The translations under genes and the position numbers were made by a program. Below the pieces are notes generated by a model. It worked only from the letters and a program-made list of their open reading frames with translations. It did no database searches and was not told where the DNA came from. Positions 1 through 6,431 of a stretch of DNA of 9,614 nt are shown here, piece by piece (within the stretch, counting starts at the first letter, position 1; the number at the start of each line of letters is the position of its first letter). Origin of the DNA: an uncultured Actinomycetes bacterium (GTDB lineage: Bacteria > Actinomycetota > Actinomycetes > Nanopelagicales > Nanopelagicaceae). The stretch is from NCBI GenBank assembly GCA_903932705.1, contig CAIZHC010000109.1, positions 1 to 9,614 of the forward strand. Direction: 5' to 3'.

Positions 1-1
1 A

Positions 2-805
2 TCTGATGAGGAGTGGAGCGCTTCAGTTAATGCTTCTGTCTCTCAGATTAAGGCAGGGAAGCTCGAAAAAGTTGTGCTTGCAAGAGATGTGATCGCTCAT
101 GCAGATAAAGAGATCAATCCTGCGGCTTTGATTCAATCACTTGAAACTGAATATCCATCCACCTGGCTCTTCCTCGTCGATAACCTAATAGGAGCCACGC
201 CAGAGTTACTTGTGAGACTTAGCAAATCGCTCGTTACCTCGCGGGTACTCGCAGGAACCATTCGGCGCACCGGAGATGAGGAGCGGGACTTTGCACTCGC
301 GGGATCTCTCGCGAAATCTTCCAAAGATCTCGAAGAACATGAGTATGCGGTTCGTTCTGTGGCTGAGGCGCTCGAACCTTTTGCCTCTTCCACCAACGTT
401 CCTGATGCACCATTTGTACTTCACCTTCCAAATGTTATGCACTTAGCAACAGATGTCACTGGCGTTATCAATGACAGCGCTTCCAAAGTTGATATATTCA
501 AATTAATTGCAGCTTTGCATCCATCGGCTGCAGTTTGTGGAACACCTACAGATATAGCACGAGATCTCATCACTGAACTTGAATCCATGAATCGTGCTAG
601 ATATGCCGGACCCGTTGGTTGGATTGATGCACATGGAGATGGCGAGATGGGAATTGCGCTGCGATGTGGTCAGATTGCAGAAGATCGTCGATCTATCCGA
701 TTATTTGCTGGGTGCGGAATTGTTGCTGGATCAAGTGCTGAGCAGGAGCTTGCTGAAAGTCAGGCTAAATTGCTACCAATGCGGAGCGCACTTACAAGGC
801 TCTGA
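2..805 (+). CDS. menF: Isochorismate synthase MenF, 5' end cut off by the window
   Basis: This enzyme converts chorismate to isochorismate, the first step of classical menaquinone synthesis. The reading frame is open from base 2 and gives 267 residues, so the N-terminal part of the protein lies outside the window. A GTG at 74 is inside the conserved KVVLAR motif and cannot be the start. Visible chorismate-binding features are the catalytic base lysine in LEKVVLAR (codon 68-70), the catalytic acid glutamate in GATPELL (codon 203-205), an LAGT motif, SSKDLEEHEYAV with Mg-binding acidic residues, HLPNVMHLAT, HPSAAVCGTP, YAGPVGW, GDGEMGIALRC and FAGCGIVAGSS followed by AESQAK. The Lys-to-Glu spacing of 45 fits the family. 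A siderophore- or salicylate-directed isochorismate synthase is the main alternative, but the adjacent menD, menC, menB, menE and menA make MenF much more likely. The 3' end overlaps the 3' end of menD on the other strand. Confidence 0.93.
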   Translation, partial: SDEEWSASVNASVSQIKAGKLEKVVLARDVIAHADKEINPAALIQSLETEYPSTWLFLVDNLIGATPELLVRLSKSLVTSRVLAGTIRRTGDEERDFALAGSLAKSSKDLEEHEYAVRSVAEALEPFASSTNVPDAPFVLHLPNVMHLATDVTGVINDSASKVDIFKLIAALHPSAAVCGTPTDIARDLITELESMNRARYAGPVGWIDAHGDGEMGIALRCGQIAEDRRSIRLFAGCGIVAGSSAEQELAESQAKLLPMRSALTRL

Positions 806-2325
806 GTAACTTCTCTTAGCTGATCTGCGTTTGTAGAGCGATCTTGAACTTCCACAATCACAAATTTCAGCCCCTTGGCTGGGTGAACAATCGAGCGAAT
901 CAGATCAGATGCGCTCTTCACCCTAGTTACCTCAGCTCCGAAGCCAGCAATTACTCTCTCTAAATCTAGATGATGAGGTGTCCCAAATATCTTTTCAAAT
1001 CCTTCAACTCGTGCCTGAGGTAGGGTGCTGAAGATTCCACCACCATCGTTATCGATTACAAAAATCGTGAGATCAGCTTCTGATGGATTCGCAAGAGCAG
1101 ATATATCGTGTAGAAAAGTCACATCACCTAAAATCGCAAAGGTGGATTGGAAGTGCTCAGCAATTCCGAAGGCGGTGGAGATGTTTCCATCGATTCCAGC
1201 TAAACCGCGATTTGCAAAGGTGTTTACTCCTGAGCGCGGAGCTGCAAATGCTTCGACATCACGGATTGGTCTACTACTTCCGATAAAGAGCGCAGAATCC
1301 TCAGGCAAATTCTTAGAAATTGTTGCAATCGCCAGCTGCTCAGACCAATTAAGTGAAAGGTGCTTCTGCGCAATTTCTGTAAGATTTTTCCACTTCGCCA
1401 ACCAAGCCGAGTTCGGTGAAACGTTGACTTTAGGCAGAGTAAGAAGAACCTGATTTGCTACCCGTTCAGTGTCAATCGATTCAGTTCGAGGATCAATCAC
1501 GATTACATCAGAGCACTCAGCAATTAGAGAGTTGATACTTCTAGAGAGAGTTGTGCGGCCGATTACAATTATCTGTTCTGGTTTATAGGCGGTGCGAAGT
1601 TCAGGGTCGCTAAGAAAAAGCGCGGCATGTGAAATTGATTCTGGAAAAGAAAGTGGATCTTCAGCGATCAGTGGCCAAGAGAGATCTCGAGCCAACTCCG
1701 AGATGGCACTCACATCAAAACCAGCTCGATCATGCCCCACGATAAGTAAGCCTTGAGATTTAACTTCAATGGATGATGCCGCCTGGGTAGTGCGCTCCCC
1801 ACGTGGATGGGGAGCAAGACCGGAAAGCCAATCGCCCTCACCTGTGGGTAGGAGAGGTTCATCAAATTGCACATTGAAATGAACTGGGCCCTCCCCCAGG
1901 TGATCGCTGACAACTATCGCAGTTGCAATATCTATGGTTGTAATCGGAGCTAACAATCCATCTTGAATTGTCGTTTGGTTGGCGCCGGTACGTCGCAATC
2001 GTGCGGGGCGATCTGCAGTAATGATGAGAAGTTTATTTGCAGAGTGATAAGCCTCAAGAGCGGCAGGGTGGTAATTAGCCGCTGCAGTACCACTGGTGCA
2101 AATTACAGCTACAAAATTATCCGAGGCCTTCGCTAAACCGAGAGCAAAGAAGGCAGCTCCGCGCTCATCAATTCGCACATAAAGGTTCACAAGCCCAGCG
2201 GATTCCGCTTCATGCAGGGCGATAGATAGAGGTGCGTTACGAGAGCCTGGTGATAGAACAAAATCAGAGACTCCAACCTCAATAAGTTGGCGGATGAGAT
2301 TGCGGGCAAGTGTGGTTGCGTTCAC
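760..2325 (-). CDS. menD: MenD, SEPHCHC synthase (ThDP-dependent)
   Basis: MenD joins isochorismate with the succinic semialdehyde unit derived from 2-oxoglutarate to make 2-succinyl-5-enolpyruvyl-6-hydroxy-3-cyclohexene-1-carboxylate. The product is 521 residues, close to family length (E. coli about 556). Motifs in order are SPGSRNAPL (25-33), RIDERGAAF with the ThDP-activating Glu54, CTSGTAAANYHPA (77-89), ITADRP and RRTGANQTT (111-119), SSRPIRDVE (350-358), NRGLAGIDG (372-380), and the ThDP/Mg site starting at GD 400-401 and ending in DNDGGGIFS (425-433). The start is GTG at 2325, overlapping the menC stop as GTGA, with a purine-rich Shine-Dalgarno sequence six bases upstream. It is the last gene of a menB-menC-menD operon and is probably translationally coupled to menC. 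Its last 15 codons run antisense through the end of menF. Confidence 0.96.
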   Translation of the reverse strand: MNATTLARNLIRQLIEVGVSDFVLSPGSRNAPLSIALHEAESAGLVNLYVRIDERGAAFFALGLAKASDNFVAVICTSGTAAANYHPAALEAYHSANKLLIITADRPARLRRTGANQTTIQDGLLAPITTIDIATAIVVSDHLGEGPVHFNVQFDEPLLPTGEGDWLSGLAPHPRGERTTQAASSIEVKSQGLLIVGHDRAGFDVSAISELARDLSWPLIAEDPLSFPESISHAALFLSDPELRTAYKPEQIIVIGRTTLSRSINSLIAECSDVIVIDPRTESIDTERVANQVLLTLPKVNVSPNSAWLAKWKNLTEIAQKHLSLNWSEQLAIATISKNLPEDSALFIGSSRPIRDVEAFAAPRSGVNTFANRGLAGIDGNISTAFGIAEHFQSTFAILGDVTFLHDISALANPSEADLTIFVIDNDGGGIFSTLPQARVEGFEKIFGTPHHLDLERVIAGFGAEVTRVKSASDLIRSIVHPAKGLKFVIVEVQDRSTNADQLREVTQSLVSALRIGSNLA

Positions 2326-3281
2326 TCACTTCCCCTTTCAATCAAATCTAGAGTTCTAACAATACGGTTCTTCCAATAGTTAACGCGCTCTGCAGAGGCG
2401 AGATACCTCTCACGCAATACTGGTTCGCGTCGCTTAACTTCGATATAGCCATCCTTGACCAAGGTTGCGGGATCGCATACATCTCCTTCAAAGAGTGCAA
2501 CGGTTCCAAGTCCACATGCTCTGGATTCTTCAGGGAATGAGGCTGCCAGAGCTAAACCATGTGAAATACCCACTCCCGTTTCAAGAGCGCTAGAAACCAC
2601 TATAGGTAACCCAATTTCTTTAGCAATCTGATGTGCGGCCGTGAAGCCCCCGAGTGGTTGCCACTTCAGGATTGCAAAATCTGCGTAATCTGAGAAGTTC
2701 TGGAAGCCCTCCCCTAGACGCTTTCTTATAGATTCATCGGCTGCAATCTTGATTGGAATTTCAGCTTTAACAAGAGCCAACTCCTGCAGACTTTGGCAAG
2801 GTTGTTCGACATACTCAAAAACTTTTCCAAAACGAAGATGGTATTCCAGCAAATTACTTATCGCTTCCCCGGCGGTCCAACCGGCATTCACATCAAGTCG
2901 AATCTTGTACTCGGCGTTGATGCTCAATACTTCCTCAACAACCTTTGATCCATTTTCGAAGTCATCTACTTTGATTTTGACAGTGGTAGCCCCAGGAAAG
3001 CGCTGCAATATGCCGGCAACTTCTTCCGCTGCGACAATGGGAAGAGTTGCATTTATAGGAATCTGATTGCGAAAAAGAGTTGGCCAAGGTTGATGCGCTG
3101 CTTCTAAAGCTGCCCTCATCCACGCGGCCGCCTCATTATCGTCGTACTCAAGAAAAGGTCCGAACTCACTCCACCCATTTTCGCCTCGGAAGAGCGCGAC
3201 TTCACGAACTGTAATTCCACGAAACTTGTTTCGAAGTGGAATGGCCAAGACTGTTAGATCGAGGCAATACTTTTCAAGCAT
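2322..3281 (-). CDS. menC: MenC, o-succinylbenzoate synthase
   Basis: MenC dehydrates SHCHC to o-succinylbenzoate, the step before CoA activation. It is an enolase-superfamily protein of 319 residues. The capping-domain start matches actinobacterial MenC (IPLRNKFRGITVREVAL, 14-30, then GWSEFGPF, 36-43). The barrel carries the whole catalytic set: KIK with Lys102 and Lys104, metal ligands Asp130 (RLDVNAGW), Glu159 (YVEQP) and Asp182 (AADES), and the second catalytic lysine Lys206 (ILKWQPLGG). The intervals between these residues are close to those of E. coli MenC (Lys133, Asp161, Glu190, Asp213, Lys235). The ATG start lies two bases after the menB stop and has no clear Shine-Dalgarno sequence, so it is probably read by ribosomes finishing menB. 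A related N-succinylamino acid racemase activity is possible in this family, but the context argues for MenC. Confidence 0.95.
   Translation of the reverse strand: MLEKYCLDLTVLAIPLRNKFRGITVREVALFRGENGWSEFGPFLEYDDNEAAAWMRAALEAAHQPWPTLFRNQIPINATLPIVAAEEVAGILQRFPGATTVKIKVDDFENGSKVVEEVLSINAEYKIRLDVNAGWTAGEAISNLLEYHLRFGKVFEYVEQPCQSLQELALVKAEIPIKIAADESIRKRLGEGFQNFSDYADFAILKWQPLGGFTAAHQIAKEIGLPIVVSSALETGVGISHGLALAASFPEESRACGLGTVALFEGDVCDPATLVKDGYIEVKRREPVLRERYLASAERVNYWKNRIVRTLDLIERGSE
2332..2338 (-). promoter_or_regulatory. Ribosome binding site of menD
   Basis: Reading the minus strand, AAAGGGG lies six bases before the GTG at 2325, inside the last codons of menC. It supports the GTG start and the four-base overlap with menC. 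Confidence 0.6.
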
Positions 3282-3283
3282 TG

Positions 3284-4162
3284 TTATGGGCGACGTGGGA
3301 ACTTATTGAAATCTGGGTCGCGCTTCTCCTTGTATGCATCTCTTCCCTCTTGACCTTCCTCAGTCAAGTAGAAGAGAAGCGTTGCATCTCCAGCAAGTTG
3401 TTGTACTCCAGCTAACCCATCATCTGCGGCGTTAAGTCCCGCCTTCAGAAGGCGAAGTGCCATAGGAGAGTGTCTGAGCATCTCGCGGCACCAAGAGACA
3501 GTTTCTGCTTCCAGTTCCTCAACAGGCACGACGGTATTAACTAGCCCCATATCAAGTGCCTCTTGAGCATCGTATTGACGGCAGAGAAACCAGATCTCGC
3601 GCGCCTTCTTCTGACCGATATGTGCTGCAAGTAATCCTGCACCGTACCCACCATCGAAGGAGCCGACCATCGGTCCTGTCTGACCGAACTTGGCGTTTTC
3701 TGCCGCAATTGTTAAATCGCAGACGACATGCAAGACATGTCCACCGCCAACTGCCCAACCGGCAACCATTGCAACGACCGGCTTTGGGAGTCGACGAATT
3801 TGAATTTGCAGATCTAGGACATTGAGACGTCCAATTCCCTTCTTACCGAGAGCATCACTTCCAATGTAACCATCATCTCCGCGAACGCTGATATCGCCAC
3901 CAGAACAGAAAGCCTCACTTCCTGCGCCTGTAAAAATAATGACTCCGACGGACTCGTCATCACGCGCAAGTGAGAATGCTTCTTGCAATTCAATGAGCGT
4001 TTCAGGACGGAAAGCGTTGCGTACCTGAGGGCGGTTAATCGTGATCTTTGCCATTCCTTCGCTTACTTCATAGATCACATCTACAAAGTTCTCCGCGCCG
4101 GCACCAATCTGCCAGCTGGGAATGGTGCGACTACCTGGTTCACGCTTAAAGGGCTTACTCAC
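3284..4162 (-). CDS. menB: MenB, 1,4-dihydroxy-2-naphthoyl-CoA synthase, bicarbonate-type
   Basis: MenB performs the Dieckmann-type ring closure of o-succinylbenzoyl-CoA to DHNA-CoA. It is a crotonase-fold protein of 292 residues from the chosen start. Motifs are [11 protein letters not shown] (43-53), oxyanion-hole region AFCSGGD (84-90), [18 protein letters not shown] (134-151), and the active-site stretch [16 protein letters not shown] (159-174) with Ser168 and Asp170, then [14 protein letters not shown] near the C-terminus. Gly163 sits where E. coli MenB has Gly156, the residue that leaves room for a bicarbonate cofactor; the M. tuberculosis type has Asp there. I chose GTG 4162 because AGGAGT lies just upstream. 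A GTG at 4195 would add 11 residues but has only a weak ribosome site. It is the first gene of the menB-menC-menD operon. Confidence 0.95.
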   Translation of the reverse strand: MSKPFKREPGSRTIPSWQIGAGAENFVDVIYEVSEGMAKITINRPQVRNAFRPETLIELQEAFSLARDDESVGVIIFTGAGSEAFCSGGDISVRGDDGYIGSDALGKKGIGRLNVLDLQIQIRRLPKPVVAMVAGWAVGGGHVLHVVCDLTIAAENAKFGQTGPMVGSFDGGYGAGLLAAHIGQKKAREIWFLCRQYDAQEALDMGLVNTVVPVEELEAETVSWCREMLRHSPMALRLLKAGLNAADDGLAGVQQLAGDATLLFYLTEEGQEGRDAYKEKRDPDFNKFPRRP

Positions 4163-4166
4163 TCTT

Positions 4167-4172
4167 ACTCCT
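4167..4172 (-). promoter_or_regulatory. Ribosome binding site that decides the menB start
   Basis: On the minus strand AGGAGT ends four bases before GTG 4162. This is the clearest Shine-Dalgarno match near the gene and favours the 292-residue MenB over the form starting at GTG 4195. Confidence 0.65.
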
Positions 4173-4218
4173 ATATCGTTGCAACGAATTTTCACTTCCG
4201 ATATTTCATTCCAAGCCG

Positions 4219-4236
4219 ATAGCCTACGGGGGCTAT
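4219..4236. promoter_or_regulatory. Dyad in the divergent menB-menE promoter region
   Basis: The arms ATAGCC (4219-4224) and GGCTAT (4231-4236) form a six-base inverted repeat with a six-base loop, and the right arm includes the first two bases of the menE ATG. TAGCCT (4220-4225, plus strand) and TAGGCT (4226-4221, minus strand) both fit the TANNNT -10 consensus common in actinobacteria and overlap almost completely. If used, the plus-strand element would start transcription a few bases before the menE ATG, and the minus-strand one would give menB a leader of about 50 bases. I see no good -35 box for either. The dyad could instead be an operator or a hairpin masking the menE start. All of this is inferred from pattern. 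Confidence 0.4.
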
Positions 4237-5290
4237 GGTAAATAAGTCACCGCGAGAGTTGGTTCAACTCCCCTCCTCGTGGTCAATCCCACACATTATG
4301 GAGACCCTTGACGCGGCCTTAGTAGGTAGCGGTCCAGCACTAGCTTTTGGTCCAACTCAATTTTCGCAGGTAAGTGCTGAGATTGCTGTTGTCATCCCGA
4401 CGAGCGGATCTTCAGGAACTCCCAAAGAGGTCGCTCTCTCAGCCCAGGCGCTACGCGCAAGTGCGGATGCGGCGCACCAATACTTAGGCGCGAGCCGTGG
4501 TCAACGTTGGTCGCTACAGCTCCCGACAAATCACATCGCGGGAGTAAATGTTCTGGTTAGAGCCTTGGCTCTAGGAAGTGAGATTGCTGATTCAGATTTT
4601 GAATTTACTTCCATCGTTCCAACTCAACTCTTCCGTGCCCTCCAGGATGGCGGTAAGGAACTTCTCGCACTGCAAAATGCAAGAGCAGTTCTAGTTGGTG
4701 GCGCTGCGAGTTCTGAAGAGCTCTTAAGTGAAGCACGTGCGCGTGGCGTAAATGTAGTTACAACATATGGAATGTCAGAGATGTCTGGCGGATGTGTCTA
4801 CAACAACACTCCGCTCATCGGGGTCGAAGTTGAGATTAGAGCAGATCAGAGGATTGCGCTGCGCGGATCGATGCAAGCCTCGGAGTACTTGGGGTCGGAG
4901 ATTAGATTGTCAGATGAGGATGGATGGTTCTTAACATCAGATGCCGGCTACTTAGAGAGTGGAAAGTTATTCGTTACTGGACGCCTGGACGATCAAATAA
5001 TTTCCGGAGGCGAGAAGATATCTCTCTCCACAATTGATGACTATCTCAATACTCATACCTCGCTTCGATTTATGTCATGTGCCGTCGCGAGCCAAGAATG
5101 GGGAGAGCAGCTCTGCCTCGCTTCCAACTCTGACTTTGATGAGAAGGAAATATCGCAATTACTTCGCGACACCTTTGGCGGACATGCCGTTCCAAAACTA
5201 TTCTTAATGAGTATTCACTTGCCAGAAACTTCACTCGGAAAAGCAGATCGCGCCACATTGTCGAAGAGATTTGAGATGATTCGTCCATGA
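4235..5290 (+). CDS. menE: MenE, o-succinylbenzoate-CoA ligase, short form
   Basis: MenE adenylates o-succinylbenzoate and transfers it to CoA, giving the MenB substrate. At 351 residues it is about 100 shorter than E. coli MenE (about 451), as in M. tuberculosis (about 360), so part of the usual N-terminal region of the ANL superfamily is missing. The core is intact: P-loop [15 protein letters not shown] (55-69), [16 protein letters not shown] (97-111), [11 protein letters not shown] (176-186), TSDAGY with ATP-ribose Asp236, hinge and core motif [15 protein letters not shown] (249-263), and the C-terminal catalytic lysine Lys336 in [14 protein letters not shown]. The ATG has no properly spaced Shine-Dalgarno sequence; a -10-like TAGCCT nearby suggests a very short or absent leader. 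Its stop overlaps the menA start by four bases (ATGA). Confidence 0.94.
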   Translation: MVNKSPRELVQLPSSWSIPHIMETLDAALVGSGPALAFGPTQFSQVSAEIAVVIPTSGSSGTPKEVALSAQALRASADAAHQYLGASRGQRWSLQLPTNHIAGVNVLVRALALGSEIADSDFEFTSIVPTQLFRALQDGGKELLALQNARAVLVGGAASSEELLSEARARGVNVVTTYGMSEMSGGCVYNNTPLIGVEVEIRADQRIALRGSMQASEYLGSEIRLSDEDGWFLTSDAGYLESGKLFVTGRLDDQIISGGEKISLSTIDDYLNTHTSLRFMSCAVASQEWGEQLCLASNSDFDEKEISQLLRDTFGGHAVPKLFLMSIHLPETSLGKADRATLSKRFEMIRP

Positions 5291-6156
5291 GTTCATTAAA
5301 AACCTGGGTGGCTGGCGCACGTCCGCGCACCCTTCCCGCTGCACTGTCACCAGTATTGGTGGGAACGGCGCTAATCCGACGCGATCATCACGGGATTAAT
5401 TATTTGAATGCCCTTCTTGCACTTCTTGTGAGTCTGCTGCTCCAAATAGCTGTGAATTTTGCCAACGATTACAGCGATGGGATTCGCGGAACTGACGATG
5501 TTCGGGTCGGACCTATTCGATTGGTTGCATCAGGGCTTGCAACTGCCGCAGCTGTGAAGCGCGCCGCCTTTACCTGCTTTGGTGCAGCTGGAGTATTCGG
5601 CCTACTTCTAGCAGCAAGGGTTTCCTGGTGGTTGGTTCTAGTTGGTGCCGTGAGCATGATCGCCGGATGGACTTACACCGGCGGTAAGCATCCATATGGA
5701 TATGCAGGTTATGGAGAAATTTCCGTCTTTCTCTTCTTCGGCCTCGTTGCAACTGTTGGAAGTTATCTCGCCCAGTCTCACAAAATTACCTGGCAGAGCC
5801 TTCTGGTCTCAATTCCGGTAGGAGCTCTCTCCTGCTCACTCTTAGCAATCAATAATCTGCGAGATCTTCCGAAAGATGCGCTCGTGGGCAAGAAAACAGT
5901 TGCAGTGCGGCTCGGCGATTCGCGGGCACGTAAAGGTCTCATCGCGCTGCTTTTATCTGCACAGATTTCTGCACTCATCGCCGCCGTGATTACGCCGTGG
6001 ACTTTAATAACTTTGATTTTTCTTCCAATAACAATTCAGATCATTTCGGGCATTAAAACAGGAGCGAGTAGCGCTCAATTGATTCCCATGCTTGGGAAAG
6101 TCGGAAAGTTGCAGTTATTCCTCTCCACAGCCCTGGCAATCGCGCTGCTTCTTTAA
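5287..6156 (+). CDS. menA: MenA, DHNA polyprenyltransferase
   Basis: MenA attaches the polyprenyl side chain to 1,4-dihydroxy-2-naphthoate in the membrane, forming demethylmenaquinone. This 289-residue protein of the UbiA prenyltransferase superfamily is mostly hydrophobic, with about eight or nine predicted membrane helices by eye. The first Mg-diphosphate motif is NDYSD at 60-64 within NFANDYSDGIRGTDD, followed by GPIRLVASG (75-83). The second is NNLRDLPKDALVGKKT (189-204) with Asp193 and Asp197, then the typical AVRLGD. The early ARPRTLPAALSPVLVGTAL (11-29) is characteristic of MenA. The start is coupled to menE through the ATGA overlap and its own ribosome site is weak. Other UbiA enzymes share the Asp motifs, but sequence detail and operon position support MenA. 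Confidence 0.95.
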   Translation: MSSLKTWVAGARPRTLPAALSPVLVGTALIRRDHHGINYLNALLALLVSLLLQIAVNFANDYSDGIRGTDDVRVGPIRLVASGLATAAAVKRAAFTCFGAAGVFGLLLAARVSWWLVLVGAVSMIAGWTYTGGKHPYGYAGYGEISVFLFFGLVATVGSYLAQSHKITWQSLLVSIPVGALSCSLLAINNLRDLPKDALVGKKTVAVRLGDSRARKGLIALLLSAQISALIAAVITPWTLITLIFLPITIQIISGIKTGASSAQLIPMLGKVGKLQLFLSTALAIALLL

Positions 6157-6160
6157 CGAG

Positions 6161-6166
6161 TAAACT
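6161..6166 (+). promoter_or_regulatory. -10-like element for a leaderless transcript
   Basis: TAAACT fits the actinobacterial -10 pattern TANNNT and ends seven bases before the ATG at 6174. Transcription would then start at or next to the first base of the start codon. No Shine-Dalgarno sequence precedes that ATG, which fits leaderless translation. No clear -35 box is visible. Confidence 0.45.
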
Positions 6167-6173
6167 CATTTCC

Positions 6174-6428
6174 ATGCTCGATGTTCTGATCTTTGTTGCC
6201 GGCACTGCGCTATGGCTCTATGGCCTTATCGACTGCGCAAAAACCGAACAGGACTCTGTGCGAATCCTTCCAAAATGGGCTTGGCTCATCATCGTCATCA
6301 TCTTTGGTTCCTTCGGTGCACTCGCCTGGTTATTTGCAGGTCGCCCAAAGCGGATTGTTACCCCGAGATTGCGAAGCGGCAGAGTCATTCCACCGGATGA
6401 TGATCCAGAGTTTCTTAAGAACCTCTAA
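6174..6428 (+). CDS. Small membrane protein with PLDc_N-type domain
   Basis: This 84-residue protein resembles the phospholipase D-nuclease N-terminal (PLDc_N) family, a short membrane domain also found at the front of cardiolipin synthases. It has two hydrophobic helices (about 3-19 and 35-54), a linker with Asp21 and the ILPKWAWL signature (31-38), the FGALAWLFAGRPKR ending of the second helix (46-59), and a polar tail rich in Arg, Pro and Asp. There is no HKD catalytic motif, so it is not a phospholipase. It follows menA by 17 bases and has its own leaderless-type -10 element. The function of stand-alone PLDc_N proteins is unknown to me. The position beside menA and the cytochrome c genes suggests, but does not show, a role in respiratory membranes. 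A second frame starting at 6193 is a shadow. Confidence 0.8.
   Translation: MLDVLIFVAGTALWLYGLIDCAKTEQDSVRILPKWAWLIIVIIFGSFGALAWLFAGRPKRIVTPRLRSGRVIPPDDDPEFLKNL
6407..6426. terminator. Possible bidirectional terminator hairpin at a convergent junction
   Basis: AGAGTTTC (6407-6414) and GAACCTCT (6419-6426) pair with one mismatch around a TTAA loop, just inside the 3' end of the PLDc_N gene and a few bases before the end of ccsB. There is no strong T-tract on either strand, so the stem is weak evidence of termination. It is listed because the two operons meet here with only three bases between stops and no other candidate is visible. Confidence 0.25.
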
Positions 6429-6431
6429 ATC

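Noticed and set aside
212..262. MenF has SRVLAGT where E. coli MenF has TEALAGT, which looked like loss of a catalytic glutamate.
   Set aside because: Counting from the KVVLAR lysine in E. coli EntC places the general-acid glutamate in the G-x-S-P-E motif, and that Glu is present here in GATPELL. The LAGT-region change is not at a catalytic residue.
3556..3825. Plus-strand open frame of 89 codons inside menB, and similar frames at 1025-1453, 2749-3066 and 206-442.
   Set aside because: These are antisense or alternate-frame shadows of strongly conserved genes, with low-complexity Arg/Ser/His-rich translations and no family resemblance.
4163..4195. Longer menB starting at GTG 4195 (11 extra residues).
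   Set aside because: The extra residues resemble no MenB N-terminus I know and have only a weak ribosome site, whereas GTG 4162 follows AGGAGT.
5070..5330. Minus-strand frame across the menE-menA junction.
   Set aside because: It is antisense to two well-supported, coupled genes, with no ribosome site or recognisable domain.
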